Assembly: GCA_001770935.1 (NCBI GenBank)
Contig: MESI01000017.1
Span: 1-64,000 of the forward strand
DNA from: Burkholderiales bacterium RIFCSPLOWO2_12_FULL_61_40
Lineage (GTDB): Bacteria; Pseudomonadota; Gammaproteobacteria; Burkholderiales; Burkholderiaceae_C
Direction of reading: 5' to 3'
Length of the DNA: 64,000 bases
Positions 16,582-25,389 of the stretch are shown in pieces. Position 1 is the stretch's first letter. Each line of letters starts with the position of its first letter. Made by a program: the position numbers and the translations under genes. The notes below the pieces were generated by a model that searched no databases, was not told where the DNA came from, and saw only the letters and a program-made list of their open reading frames with translations.

Positions 16582-17886
16582 CTACGCATCAATCAAAATC
16601 GCCCGAAAATCATTCACATTGGTCAGCGTGGGGCCGGTGATGACCGCGTCGCCCAGTCGACCGAAAAAGCCATGGCCGTCGTTGTTGCTCAAATAGTCGT
16701 GGGGCTTCATCGCCAAGGTGTGGGCGCGCTCCAGCGTATCGGGGCCGATGTGGGCACCGGCGATTTCGGCCAAACCATCCACGCCATCGGTGTCACCGGC
16801 CAGCGCGTGGATGCGCGGGTGGCCGCCCAGGGTGATGCCCAGGGACAGCAGGCATTCCACATTGCGCCCGCCATTGCCGGTGCCGCGCACGGTGACCGTG
16901 GTTTCGCCCCCCGACAGGAGCACGCAAGGGGCTTGCACTGGCTGGCCGCGTTCAGCCACCTGCAGGGCAATGCCCGCCAGCACCTTGCCAACGTCGCGGG
17001 CTTCGCCTTCCAGCGCGTCGCTCAGGATGTAGGCGCTGTAACCCGCCTCTTTGGCCACGGCGGCGGCAGCTTCCAGTGCCATTTGGGGTGCGGCGATGGT
17101 GCGCACCGTGGACCGCACCAGCCGGGCGTCGCCGGGTTGGATGGATTCGCCCCGGCCGGACTCCAGCACCTCGCGCACGGGCGCGGGCAGGTCAATGCCG
17201 TAGCGTTGCACAATCGCCAGCGCGTCTGCACAGGTGGTGGGGTCGGCCACCGTGGGGCCGGAGGCGATGTTGATGGGGTCGTCGCCCGGCACGTCGGAGA
17301 TCAGCAGCGTCAGCACTTTTGCTGGGTGGCAGGCCGCGGCCAGACGGCCGCCTTTGATGGCCGAGAGGTGGCGGCGCACGCAGTTCATCTCGCTGATGGT
17401 GGCGCCAGATTTCAGCAGCGCGCGGTTGACTGCTTGTTTGTGCTCCAGTGTCAGGCCCTCCAGCGGCAGGGGCAGCAGGGACGAGCCTCCACCGGAGATG
17501 AGGCACAACACAAAATCCTCCGGGGTCAGGCCTCGCACGATTTGGAGCATGCGCCGGGCGGCGGCCAGGCCTGCGGCGTCGGGCACCGGGTGGGCCGCTT
17601 CCACAATCTCGATACGTTCGCAGGGCACTGCATAGCCATAGCGGGTGACCACCAGCCCCGACAGCGGCCCGCTCCAATGGTCTTCCACCGCCCGCGCCAT
17701 GGCGGCCGACGCTTTGCCTGCGCCAATGACGATGAGCCGCCCCGTGCCTAGCGCCTGCGGGGAGGGCAGGTGTGCGGGGATGCACAGCGCGGGTTGCGCG
17801 CTGGCAATGGCCGCGTCAAACATGCGCCGCAGCAATGCGCGCGCCGGTGGGGTGGTTTCAGGGACGGGTGGGGTGGCTGTGGTCAT
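16582..17886 (-). CDS. ttuD: Glycerate 2-kinase / hydroxypyruvate reductase (MOFRL family)
   Basis: 434 residues. The N-terminal DUF4147 domain (GTGRLIVIGAGKASAAMARAVEDHW, CLISGGGSSLLPLP) and the C-terminal MOFRL domain (CVLLSGGETTVTVRGTGNGGRN) identify the GckA/TtuD family. Members phosphorylate glycerate to 2-phosphoglycerate; some annotations call it hydroxypyruvate reductase. It follows hydroxypyruvate isomerase on the same strand, so both belong to glyoxylate/tartronate-semialdehyde use, although glxR and gcl are not adjacent. Confidence 0.92.
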   Translation of the reverse strand: MTTATPPVPETTPPARALLRRMFDAAIASAQPALCIPAHLPSPQALGTGRLIVIGAGKASAAMARAVEDHWSGPLSGLVVTRYGYAVPCERIEIVEAAHPVPDAAGLAAARRMLQIVRGLTPEDFVLCLISGGGSSLLPLPLEGLTLEHKQAVNRALLKSGATISEMNCVRRHLSAIKGGRLAAACHPAKVLTLLISDVPGDDPINIASGPTVADPTTCADALAIVQRYGIDLPAPVREVLESGRGESIQPGDARLVRSTVRTIAAPQMALEAAAAVAKEAGYSAYILSDALEGEARDVGKVLAGIALQVAERGQPVQAPCVLLSGGETTVTVRGTGNGGRNVECLLSLGITLGGHPRIHALAGDTDGVDGLAEIAGAHIGPDTLERAHTLAMKPHDYLSNNDGHGFFGRLGDAVITGPTLTNVNDFRAILIDA

Positions 17887-17973
17887 GGACAGAGGCTCGG
17901 GGTGGGGCTGGCGGCCAAGTTTGCCATGGTTTCCCGCATCGGCATCAGGGCCACGACGCCGATGCGCAGTGGG

Positions 17974-18762
17974 TTAGCGCACTGTGCTCAGGAAGTGCCG
18001 GACCCAGCCCAGACCCGCTTCGGTGCTGGTGGCGGGCCTGTATTCGCAGCCAATCCAGCCTGTGTAGCCGATGCGGTCCAGATGGGCGAACAAAAAGGGG
18101 TAGTTGATCTCACCGCTGCCCGGTTCGTGGCGGCCCGGGTTGTCGGCCAGTTGCATGTGGCCGATGCGGTGCACGTACCGTGCCATGGTGGCGGCCAGCT
18201 CACCCTCCATGCGCTGGGCGTGGTAGATGTCGTACTGCACAAAGGCGTTGTCGGCATTCACCTCATCCAGGATGGCGATGGCCTGCGCGGTGTAGTTGAG
18301 GTAAAAGCCGGGAATATCGTAGCTGTTGATCGGCTCAATCAGCAAGCGCAGGCCCGCATCCTGGAAGGCGTGGGCGGCATAGACCAGGTTGTCCACGAAG
18401 GTCTTGCGCAGTACGGCGTCACCCACACCGGCAGGCGCCTTGCCTGCCAGGCAGTTGAGTTGGCCCACGCCCAGCACCTTGGCGTAGGCGATGCCCAGGG
18501 CCACCCCGGCGCGAAACTCCTCCACCCGCGCGGGGTCGCAGGCTATGCCTCGGTCCCCGGCGTCCCAGTCGCCCGCAGGCAGGTTGTGCAGTGCCAGCGT
18601 CAGGCCGTTGGCATCGAGCCGCTGGCGCAGGTCTTCGGCGCGGTAGGCATAGGGAAAAAGAAACTCCACTGCCTTGAAGCCTGCCTTGGCGGCAAGCTCA
18701 AATCGCTCCAGAAAAGGAACTTCATTGAACAACAGGGTGAGGTTGGCGGCGAAACGGGGCAT
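17974..18762 (-). CDS. hyi: Hydroxypyruvate isomerase
   Basis: 262 residues from MPRFAANLTLLFNEVPFLERF; the track start at 18837 reads back into the tRNA. A TIM-barrel of the xylose isomerase-like family with metal ligands in LLIEPINSYDIPG, QYDIYHAQRMEG and WIGCEYRP. It interconverts hydroxypyruvate and tartronate semialdehyde. The usual order gcl-hyi-glxR-ttuD is reduced here to hyi-ttuD, separated by 87 bases, with a tRNA-Gly gene directly upstream. Confidence 0.92.
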   Translation of the reverse strand: MPRFAANLTLLFNEVPFLERFELAAKAGFKAVEFLFPYAYRAEDLRQRLDANGLTLALHNLPAGDWDAGDRGIACDPARVEEFRAGVALGIAYAKVLGVGQLNCLAGKAPAGVGDAVLRKTFVDNLVYAAHAFQDAGLRLLIEPINSYDIPGFYLNYTAQAIAILDEVNADNAFVQYDIYHAQRMEGELAATMARYVHRIGHMQLADNPGRHEPGSGEINYPFLFAHLDRIGYTGWIGCEYRPATSTEAGLGWVRHFLSTVR

Positions 18763-18792
18763 GTGTGTGCTGTTGTACCGCAAGAAAGGAAA

Positions 18793-18868
18793 TGGAGCGG
18801 GAAAAGAGTCTCGAACTCTCGACCTCAACCTTGGCAAGGTTGCGCTCTACCAACTGAGCTATTCCCGC
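18793..18868 (-). tRNA. tRNA-Gly (anticodon GCC)
   Basis: On the minus strand the 76-base sequence starts GCGGGAATAGCTCAGTTGG and ends with encoded TCCA. The acceptor stem GCGGGAA/TTCCCGC, D-loop AGCTCAGTTGGTAGAGC, anticodon stem-loop CAACCTTGCCAAGGTTG and T-arm GAGAGTTCGAGACTC all fold. Anticodon GCC reads GGC/GGU. Confidence 0.97.
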
Positions 18869-18883
18869 ATTTCCGAGCTCAAA

Positions 18884-18889
18884 ATTATA
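18884..18889 (-). promoter_or_regulatory. Candidate -10 element for tRNA-Gly
   Basis: TATAAT read on the minus strand, 16 bases before the tRNA 5' end and preceded by a GGGT. A convincing -35 at 17 bases is not visible. The context resembles the TATAAT upstream of rpmE at 36739. Confidence 0.35.
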
Positions 18890-18962
18890 ACCCGTGATTT
18901 TTTGGTTTTCTCCGTCCAGCGCACGAAATGCGCGAAAAATAATTGAGAGATTCTTTTGCCGC

Positions 18963-19334
18963 TCAGGCTGCTTGCTGCTTGCGCACCAGTCCTTGGACCA
19001 ACCCCCGCAAACCACCTGCCTCCGGCAGTGCCCGTGCACCGGGCTCCTGGTGGGTCTGGATGAGGCGGCGCAGGGTGTCGATGTGCGGCGTCACCGTGCC
19101 GAAGAAGCGGGGCTCACCATTCGCCGCAATCAGCAGGGTCGGGAAGTTGTCGACTTCGAGCGGGTCCACCAGATCGGCTTCGTCTTCAATATCCACCCAC
19201 AGCAACTTGGCTTGGGGGAACTCCTGCTGCAACTGTTCGAAAAGCGGCTGGTACTCGCGGCAGGTGCCGCACCAGTCGGCGCACAGGCAGGCGACGATGA
19301 GGGTGGCGGGGGGGGAAGTGGGCTGAATCGGCAT
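18963..19334 (-). CDS. Thioredoxin-fold protein
   Basis: 123 residues, cytoplasmic (no signal peptide). The redox motif ADWCGTCREY is at 21-25 and the cis-Pro loop is VDNFPTLLIAANGE. The C-terminal ~35 residues (HQEPGARALPEAGGLRGLVQGLVRKQQAA) extend beyond the thioredoxin core. It is probably a general or specific disulfide reductase. It lies between the tRNA-Gly gene and the divergent thiamine operon, with no obvious functional partner. Confidence 0.85.
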   Translation of the reverse strand: MPIQPTSPPATLIVACLCADWCGTCREYQPLFEQLQQEFPQAKLLWVDIEDEADLVDPLEVDNFPTLLIAANGEPRFFGTVTPHIDTLRRLIQTHQEPGARALPEAGGLRGLVQGLVRKQQAA

Positions 19335-19393
19335 GGCGTAATGATCGCAGAATAATCACAACTGGTTAGAATCAGCCTCGTGTTCATCCGAAC

Positions 19394-19498
19394 ACATTCG
19401 CTAGGGGTGTTGCGCTGTTTTTATAGAAAGCGGTGCGACTGAGAAAGTCCCTTTGAACCTGATTGAGGTAATTCTCGCGCAGGGAAGCAGATCCAGCT
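19394..19498 (+). promoter_or_regulatory. TPP riboswitch (thi box)
   Basis: Conserved elements in order: GGGGTG (19404), GCGACTGAGA (19435-19444), CCCTTTGAACCTGATTGAGGTAATTCTCGCGCAGGGAA (19449-19486). The last contains the CCTGAT...GGTAAT core that binds the pyrimidine ring and the pairing CCCTTT/AGGGA. It lies just upstream of thiO and is expected to shut down thiO-thiS-thiG-thiE when thiamine pyrophosphate is bound. A TAGAAT -10-like hexamer at 19367-19372 could be the promoter. Confidence 0.93.
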
Positions 19499-19578
19499 TT
19501 GGCGCCCCCGTATTCTCTGGAGGTGTGTTACCCAAGCCGGATTCAGCCCACCTGCCCACTTTTTTGCTTGGAGCAATG

Positions 19579-20658
19579 ATGAACATCGTCATTCTGGGTG
19601 CCGGCCTCATGGGCCGTTTGTTGGCTTGTCAGTTGGCGCGTGCGGGGCATACGCTGGAAGTATTTGATGCCGGTGGGCCGGAGGCGCTGAACACGGCGGC
19701 CCGGGCTGCGGCGGCCATGCTGGCGCCGCTGGCCGAGTCGGCCATCACCGAGCACAGCGTGGTGCACATGGGCATGTATGGCCTGCAGCGCTGGCCAGAG
19801 TTGATCGCACAACTCGACGAGCCCGTCAATTTTCAGCAGGAGGGGACGCTGGTGCTGTGGCACCGCCAGGATGCGGCCGAGGCGGACCGTTTTGCCCGCC
19901 AGATGGATGCCACCTGCAAGGCACTCCCCACCATCCCCGCGGTGTGCAGGTTGGATGCGCAGGGTATCGCCCAACTGGAGCCGTCCCTGGGTTCGCGTTT
20001 CTCCCAAGGCTTGCATTTGCCGGGCGAGGGGCAGCTGGACAACCACCAGTTGCTGGCGGCCCTGCTGCACCAGTTGCAGCGCCTGAATGTCAAGCTGCAT
20101 TGGGACAGCCCGCGCGCGCCAGGTGACTTTTCTCCCGGACAGATGGGGCAGCCTGACTGGGTGTTTGACTGCCGGGGCTTGGGTGCGCGCGCGCAGTGGC
20201 CCGCGCTGCGCGGAGTGCGTGGCGAGATCATCACCCTGGTGGCGCCCGACGTTCAATTGACCCGCCCCACACGGCTGATTCACCCGCGTTATCCCATCTA
20301 CATCGCGCCCAAAGGGGGCGGTTATTTTGTGGTGGGAGCCACCGAAATCGAGTCCGACGATGTGTCGGAAATGAGTGTGCGTTCGACGCTGGAGCTGCTC
20401 AGCGCTGCCTATTCGGTGGACAGCGGATTTGCCGAAGCGCGGATTGTGGACATGGTGACGCAGTGCCGCCCCACCTTGCCCAACAATTTGCCTTCCGTGC
20501 GGCGACTGGGAGAGCGGGTGGTGCAAATCAACGGCCTGTACCGCCATGGTTACCTGATTGGGCCGGCCATGCTGGATGTGGTGATGGAACTGTTCCACGG
20601 CGATGGCACCGCCCTGGCGGACCGGTTTTCTATAACCATTGAGAATGCCGACGCTTAA
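19579..20658 (+). CDS. thiO: Glycine oxidase ThiO
   Basis: 359 residues from MNIVILGAGLMGRLLACQLARAG, a Rossmann FAD-binding GxGxxG. GGAG five bases upstream supports 19579; the track start at 19453 lies inside the riboswitch. A DAO-type C-terminal FAD region is visible (RHGYLIGPAMLD). ThiO oxidises glycine to iminoglycine (dehydroglycine), the C2-N donor for the thiazole ring. First gene of the TPP-controlled cluster, followed by thiS four bases later. Confidence 0.9.
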   Translation: MNIVILGAGLMGRLLACQLARAGHTLEVFDAGGPEALNTAARAAAAMLAPLAESAITEHSVVHMGMYGLQRWPELIAQLDEPVNFQQEGTLVLWHRQDAAEADRFARQMDATCKALPTIPAVCRLDAQGIAQLEPSLGSRFSQGLHLPGEGQLDNHQLLAALLHQLQRLNVKLHWDSPRAPGDFSPGQMGQPDWVFDCRGLGARAQWPALRGVRGEIITLVAPDVQLTRPTRLIHPRYPIYIAPKGGGYFVVGATEIESDDVSEMSVRSTLELLSAAYSVDSGFAEARIVDMVTQCRPTLPNNLPSVRRLGERVVQINGLYRHGYLIGPAMLDVVMELFHGDGTALADRFSITIENADA

Positions 20659-20661
20659 GCC

Positions 20662-20859
20662 ATGAACGTCTATATCAACCAGGTGCCACATGCGCTTGCC
20701 ACCGGTGCGACGCTGGCCGACGCGGTGGCGCTGGTGCAGGCGCGGCCGCCCTTTGCTGCTGCGGTCAATCTGCAGTTTGTTCCCAACAGCCAATACGCCC
20801 AGACGCCACTCCAGAGCGACGACCGTATTGACATCATCACCCCGGTCACCGGGGGCTAG
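20662..20859 (+). CDS. thiS: Sulfur carrier protein ThiS
   Basis: 65 residues with the diagnostic C-terminal Gly-Gly (ITPVTGG), which is activated and thiocarboxylated. It has the ubiquitin-like fold of the family (MNVYINQVPHALATGATLADAVAL). It passes sulfur to ThiG for thiazole synthesis. It starts three bases after the thiO stop and ends 12 bases before thiG, consistent with one transcript. Confidence 0.92.
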   Translation: MNVYINQVPHALATGATLADAVALVQARPPFAAAVNLQFVPNSQYAQTPLQSDDRIDIITPVTGG

Positions 20860-20871
20860 GACCACCACACC

Positions 20872-21687
20872 ATGTCTGACTCCACCCGCACCGCGCCCGC
20901 CGCCGATCCCTTGGTTCTGTATGGGCACACTTTTGCCAGTCGCCTGATGCTGGGTACTTCGCGTTACCCCTCGCCCAGCGTGCTGGAGGCGGCAGTCCGC
21001 CTGGCTAAGCCCGCCATGCTGACGGCATCGCTGCGCCGCCAAAACGTCAGTGACCCCAACACCAGCAACCGCTTTTGGGAAATGCTGCGCGCGCTCGACG
21101 TGCCGGTGCTGCCCAACACCGCCGGTTGCCACAGCGTGCAGGAGGTCATTACCACCGCCCATATGGCGCGGGAGGTGTTTGCCACGCCGTGGATCAAGCT
21201 GGAGCTGATTGGGGACGATTACACCTTGCAGCCCGACACCCTGAACCTGGTGGAGGCCGCCAGCCGTCTGATCAAGGACGGTTTCCTGGTACTGCCCTAT
21301 TGCACCGAAGACCTGGTTGTGTGCCAGCGCCTGGTGGATGCGGGTTGCCAGGCCATCATGCCCTGGGCGGCGCCCATCGGCACCGGCAAAGGCCCGATCA
21401 ACCCCTATGCCCTGCAGATGCTGCGCGAGCGCCTGTCGGTGCCCATGATTGTGGATGCGGGCCTGGGCCGGCCCTCGCATGCCTGCCAGGTGATGGAGTG
21501 GGGTTTTGACGGTGTACTGCTCAATACCGCCGTGGCGCTGGCACAAGACCCGGTGGCCATGGCGGGGGCCTTTGCCCATGCCACACAGGCCGGGCGCGAC
21601 GCCTACCGCAGCGGGGCCATGAGCGAACAGCATGCGGCCCAGCCCAGTACCCCGGTGCTGGGCACGCCTTTTTGGCACCAGGCCTGA
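20872..21687 (+). CDS. thiG: Thiazole synthase ThiG
   Basis: 271 residues, TIM barrel. [23 protein letters not shown] at the N-terminus and [17 protein letters not shown] with the Schiff-base lysine are typical; phosphate-binding loops are [12 protein letters not shown] and [10 protein letters not shown]. It condenses DXP, dehydroglycine from ThiO and sulfur from ThiS-COSH into the thiazole phosphate. Third gene of the riboswitch-controlled operon. Confidence 0.96.
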   Translation: MSDSTRTAPAADPLVLYGHTFASRLMLGTSRYPSPSVLEAAVRLAKPAMLTASLRRQNVSDPNTSNRFWEMLRALDVPVLPNTAGCHSVQEVITTAHMAREVFATPWIKLELIGDDYTLQPDTLNLVEAASRLIKDGFLVLPYCTEDLVVCQRLVDAGCQAIMPWAAPIGTGKGPINPYALQMLRERLSVPMIVDAGLGRPSHACQVMEWGFDGVLLNTAVALAQDPVAMAGAFAHATQAGRDAYRSGAMSEQHAAQPSTPVLGTPFWHQA

Positions 21688-21702
21688 GCGGGGACGGTGC
21701 GA

Positions 21703-22605
21703 ATGACGACACATGACACGGTGCTGGCGCAAGCCATCATCGCCGCCCATCCCGACCTGGCATTGCCAGTCATCACAGGCCATGAGCCCATCCCTTTCAG
21801 CAGCGCCAAGCCGGTGTACCGTGCGGCCAAAGTAGCCTGCCTGAGTCTGGGTTTCATCGAAGCCGATGCCGAATGCCTGGCCCACGCATGGCAGGCCATG
21901 GTGGAGCGCACGGGCTCCTGCGACCCTGCCTCCTGGCCCGACCAGGCGGGCGATTTTGGGTTGCAGGCCTGGCCGCGCCAGGACGCCTTTGCGCCGTGCC
22001 CGCACCAGCTGGGCTTGTACGCCGTGCTGCCGGATGCGGCCTGGGTGGGGCGCATGGCCAGGGCAGGGGTGCCCACGGTGCAACTGCGCTTCAAATCGGA
22101 TGATGCACTGGCGGTGGAGCGCGAGGTGCGCGCGGCGGTGGCTGCGGTCCAGGGCACGGACAGCCTGCTTTTCATCAACGACCACTGGCAGGCCGCCATC
22201 GATGCCGGTGCCTATGGTGTGCACCTGGGACAAGAAGACCTGGGCACGGCCAATCTGCAAACCATCCGTGCGGCCGGTCTGCGCCTGGGCCTGAGCAGCC
22301 ACGGCTATGCCGAAATGTGCAGGGCCGACCGCCTGAGCCCCAGCTACATCGCCATGGGTGCGGTGTTTGCGACCACGCTCAAACGCATGGTGACGGCACC
22401 CCAGGGCACAGGCCGTTTGCACGCCTACGCCCGGCTGATGCGCGACTATCCTTTGGTGGCCATTGGGGGCATTGATGCCAGCACCATGCCACAGGTGCTG
22501 TCCAGTGGCGTGGGGTCGGTGGCGGTGGTGCGTGCCCTGGTGGCGGCCGAGCAACCCGAGGCCATGGCTGCCCGTTTGCAGGCCGCCATCAGCCCAAGGC
22601 CTTGA
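21703..22605 (+). CDS. thiE: Thiamine phosphate synthase ThiE with N-terminal extension
   Basis: 300 residues. The ThiE TIM barrel begins only near residue 103 (HQLGLYAVLPDAAWVGRMARAGVPTVQLRFKS) and carries FINDHWQAAIDAGAYGVHLGQEDL and the phosphate loop IGGIDAST. It couples HMP-PP with thiazole phosphate. The first ~100 residues (IIAAHPDLALPVITGHEPIPFSSAKP...) form a separate module not needed for ThiE and unidentified. I prefer ATG 21703 over GTG 21697. It overlaps convergent thiD by 17 bases. Confidence 0.9.
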   Translation: MTTHDTVLAQAIIAAHPDLALPVITGHEPIPFSSAKPVYRAAKVACLSLGFIEADAECLAHAWQAMVERTGSCDPASWPDQAGDFGLQAWPRQDAFAPCPHQLGLYAVLPDAAWVGRMARAGVPTVQLRFKSDDALAVEREVRAAVAAVQGTDSLLFINDHWQAAIDAGAYGVHLGQEDLGTANLQTIRAAGLRLGLSSHGYAEMCRADRLSPSYIAMGAVFATTLKRMVTAPQGTGRLHAYARLMRDYPLVAIGGIDASTMPQVLSSGVGSVAVVRALVAAEQPEAMAARLQAAISPRP

Positions 22606-23434
22606 GCCGCATGACCACGGGCGCGTAACCGTGGTTGAGTGGCCCGTTGCCTTGTCCGGTGCGCACCACCGAGCCGGCCAGTAGTGCGCCGCGCACATAA
22701 GTGCGCGCTTGTTCCACCGCGTCGAGCAGGGTTGCACCCAAAGCCAGATGGGCCGCAATGGCGCTGGAGAGCGTGCAGCCCGTGCCATGGGTGTTGGGGC
22801 TGACAATGCGCGGGGCTTCCATCCAGTGGGCTTCGCCATCGGCGCCCACCAGCACATCAATAACAGTGTCGCCCGGCAGGTGCCCACCTTTGAGCACCAC
22901 GGCATGGGCCCCTTGGGCCAGCAAAGCCCGCGCCGCCTTCTCCATATCCGCTGCCGACTGGATCGCTTGGCCCAGCAGCAGGGCGGCCTCGTCCAGATTG
23001 GGCGTGATCACCGCCGCGCGCGGAAACAACTCGCGAACCATCAACTCCACCGCCGGGTTGTCCGTCAACTCCGCGCCACTGGTGGATGCCATGACGGGGT
23101 CCAGCACCACATGCTTCATGGCATGGCGGTCGATGGCCTCGGCGACGGTGTGCACCACCTCTGGCGTGTGCAGCATGCCGATCTTCACCGCATCGGCGCC
23201 GATGTCGTCCAGCACGGCGTCAATCTGGTCGCGCAGCATTTGGGGCGGCACCGCGTGGATGGAGCGCACGCCGCAGGTGTTTTGCGCCGTGAGTGCGGTG
23301 ATGGCCGTCATGCCGTAACACCCCAGCGCTGAAAACGTTTTTAAATCGGCCTGAATACCGGCGCCCCCCCCACTGTCGGACCCGGCAATGGTGAGCACCC
23401 GAGGGTAGGCAAATTGAAAGGTATGGAGGGTCAT
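22589..23434 (-). CDS. thiD: Hydroxymethylpyrimidine/phosphomethylpyrimidine kinase
   Basis: 281 residues, ribokinase-like. VLTIAGSDSGGGAGIQADLKTFSALGCYGMTAITALTAQNT is the ThiD signature, and NTHGTGCTLSSAIAAHLALG carries the catalytic Asp/anion-hole region. It phosphorylates HMP and HMP-P to give the ThiE substrate. It faces the thi operon and is separate from the riboswitch; no thi box is visible upstream of 23434. Confidence 0.95.
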   Translation of the reverse strand: MTLHTFQFAYPRVLTIAGSDSGGGAGIQADLKTFSALGCYGMTAITALTAQNTCGVRSIHAVPPQMLRDQIDAVLDDIGADAVKIGMLHTPEVVHTVAEAIDRHAMKHVVLDPVMASTSGAELTDNPAVELMVRELFPRAAVITPNLDEAALLLGQAIQSAADMEKAARALLAQGAHAVVLKGGHLPGDTVIDVLVGADGEAHWMEAPRIVSPNTHGTGCTLSSAIAAHLALGATLLDAVEQARTYVRGALLAGSVVRTGQGNGPLNHGYAPVVMRLKALG

Positions 23435-23574
23435 GTAGGTTTCCTTGTCCAGGACGCGACATTCAAAGGGTATGTGTCAGGAAGTTGCAGTGTAGTCAAG
23501 TCAGAATTTTGTGTGCAGGTCTTACACTACAGGGTTATCCCGCATCCTTTTGTTTGACTTTTTGCAAGGCCCCC

Positions 23575-24351
23575 ATGAGTGCATTTCTGGAAGAAACCGT
23601 TTTAAGCGTTCACCACTGGACCGACCGCCTGTTCAGCTTCACCACCACGCGTGACCAGGCATTGCGCTTTTCCAATGGGCATTTCACCATGATCGGTTTG
23701 CGCACCGAGGGTGGCAAACCCCTGCTGCGCGCCTACAGCATCGCCAGTGCCAACTACGAAGAACATCTGGAGTTTCTGAGCATCAAGGTGCAAGACGGCC
23801 CGCTCACCTCGCGCCTGCAGCACATCAAGGTAGGCGACAAAATTATTGTCGGCCGCAAACCTACGGGCACCTTGTTGATTGATTACCTCTTGCCCGGAAA
23901 GACCCTGTATCTGTTGGGTACTGGCACCGGACTGGCGCCTTTCCTGAGCGTGGTGCGGGACCCCGCAACCTACGAACGGTTTGAAAAGGTGGTGCTGGTA
24001 CATGGTGTGCGTGAGGTGGCTGAGCTGGCCTATATGGACATGCTGACCATCGACCTGCCAGCGCACGAATTTTTGGGCGATATGGTGAAGGAGCAAATGC
24101 TGTATTACCCCACCGTGACGCGTGAGACCTTCAAGAACCGCGGGCGGATTCCCGACCTGTTTGAAGCCGGAAAGATTGAGGCCGATCTGGGCCTGCCCAA
24201 GCTCAACCCCGAACATGACCGCGTGATGCTGTGCGGCAGCCCGGCCATGTTGAAAGACCTGAAGCACATGCTGGAAAAGCGCGGCTTCATGGAAGGCAAC
24301 ACCACCAAACAGGGCGACTTTGTCATTGAACGCGCGTTTGCCGAGCAATGA
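23575..24351 (+). CDS. fpr: Ferredoxin/flavodoxin--NADP+ reductase
   Basis: 258 residues from MSAFLEETVLSVHHWTDRLFSFTTTRD; the longer track start at 23485 adds a non-conserved segment. FAD binding is shown by RAYSIASANY, the NADPH domain by GTGTGLAPFLSVV and MLCGSPAML. The C-terminus ends FVIERAFAEQ as in bacterial subclass I FNRs. It transfers electrons between NADPH and ferredoxin/flavodoxin for FeS assembly or oxidative-stress defence. Its TGA overlaps the next ATG. Confidence 0.93.
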   Translation: MSAFLEETVLSVHHWTDRLFSFTTTRDQALRFSNGHFTMIGLRTEGGKPLLRAYSIASANYEEHLEFLSIKVQDGPLTSRLQHIKVGDKIIVGRKPTGTLLIDYLLPGKTLYLLGTGTGLAPFLSVVRDPATYERFEKVVLVHGVREVAELAYMDMLTIDLPAHEFLGDMVKEQMLYYPTVTRETFKNRGRIPDLFEAGKIEADLGLPKLNPEHDRVMLCGSPAMLKDLKHMLEKRGFMEGNTTKQGDFVIERAFAEQ

Positions 24352-25358
24352 GCACCACACGCTACGACCTTTACGCCATTGGCAATGCGCTGGTGGACTC
24401 GGAATACGAAGTCACCGATACCCAGCTGCAGGCCATGGGCGTGGAAAAGCGCCACATGACCCTCATTGACGCCGAACGCAAGGCCTATTTGCTCTCGGCC
24501 GTGGAAGGCAAGCACTCCCGGCGCACCGGTGGCGGCTCGGCTGGCAATACCGTGGTGGCGATGGCCCAACTGGGCGGACGTGCGTTTTACTCCTGCCGGG
24601 TGGGCGACGATGAGTTGGGCGCCTTTTATAGGCAAGACCTGCAGGCCAATGGCGTGGTGTCCAACCTCACACACCGCCCTTCGGCGCCGGGCCAGACTGG
24701 CAGCTGCATGGTGATGGTGACACCGGACGCCGAGCGCAGCATGAGCACGTTTTTGGGGGCCACCGCCGACCTGGATCCCACCGCATTGCATGCGCAGGAC
24801 ATTGCCAACTCCAAGGTGTACTACATGGAGGGTTACCTCGCAGCATCGCCCACGGGGCTGGACGCCGCGCTGAAGGGGCGCGCCATTGCAAAAGCGGCTG
24901 GCGTGGCGCTGGCGACGACCTTGAGCGACATGAGCATGATCAACTTTTGCCGCGCCGGGCTGGAAGCCATGGTCGGCGAGGATTTGGACTACCTGTTTTG
25001 CAATGAAGAAGAAGCCCAGGTCTGGTGCGGCAGCCAAGACCTGGCGCTGGTTTGCCAGCAGCTAGGCCTGCTGGCCCGCACCGTGTGCCTCACACGCAGT
25101 GCCAAAGGCTGCATTGTTTTGCACGATGGACAAGCGACCGAAGTGCCCGCCGCCCAGGTCCACGCGGTGGACACCAACGGTGCCGGCGACATGTTTGCGG
25201 GTGCCTTTTTGTACGCGGTAACGCACGGCTACAGCCATGCACAAGCGGCCTGGCTGGCCAACCAGTCTGCAGGGGAGGTGGTGGCCCAGTACGGCAACCG
25301 CCTTAGCCAGCAGGCCATGGCGGGCCAAAAGGCCCGTTTCGCGCAGCACGTGGCGTGA
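24348..25358 (+). CDS. PfkB-family sugar kinase, adenosine kinase-like
   Basis: 336 residues. PfkB signatures: GGGSAGNTVVAMAQLGGRAFYSCRVGDDELG near the N-terminus and VDTNGAGDMFAGAF near the C-terminus with the catalytic Asp. The N-terminal AIGNALVDSEYEVTDTQL is typical of bacterial proteins annotated as adenosine kinase. It overlaps fpr by ATGA, so expression is coupled. Whether the substrate is adenosine or another nucleoside/sugar cannot be decided from sequence. Confidence 0.85.
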   Translation: MSTTRYDLYAIGNALVDSEYEVTDTQLQAMGVEKRHMTLIDAERKAYLLSAVEGKHSRRTGGGSAGNTVVAMAQLGGRAFYSCRVGDDELGAFYRQDLQANGVVSNLTHRPSAPGQTGSCMVMVTPDAERSMSTFLGATADLDPTALHAQDIANSKVYYMEGYLAASPTGLDAALKGRAIAKAAGVALATTLSDMSMINFCRAGLEAMVGEDLDYLFCNEEEAQVWCGSQDLALVCQQLGLLARTVCLTRSAKGCIVLHDGQATEVPAAQVHAVDTNGAGDMFAGAFLYAVTHGYSHAQAAWLANQSAGEVVAQYGNRLSQQAMAGQKARFAQHVA

Positions 25359-25365
25359 CAAGGGA

Positions 25366-25389
25366 CTGACCCGCCTACGGGTGGGTCAG
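25366..25389. terminator. Hairpin between convergent genes
   Basis: CTGACCCGCC-TACG-GGTGGGTCAG, 9 of 10 stem positions paired, located between the PfkB kinase stop and the sigma-factor stop and overlapping the latter. There is no T-tract, so it may be a weak or Rho-assisted bidirectional terminator or only an mRNA-stabilising stem. Confidence 0.4.

Noticed and set aside
19543-22905. 1120-codon minus-strand ORF over the thi operon
   Set aside because: Antisense to thiO, thiS, thiG and thiE, all of which have clear family motifs; the translated product is low-complexity His/Gln/Arg.
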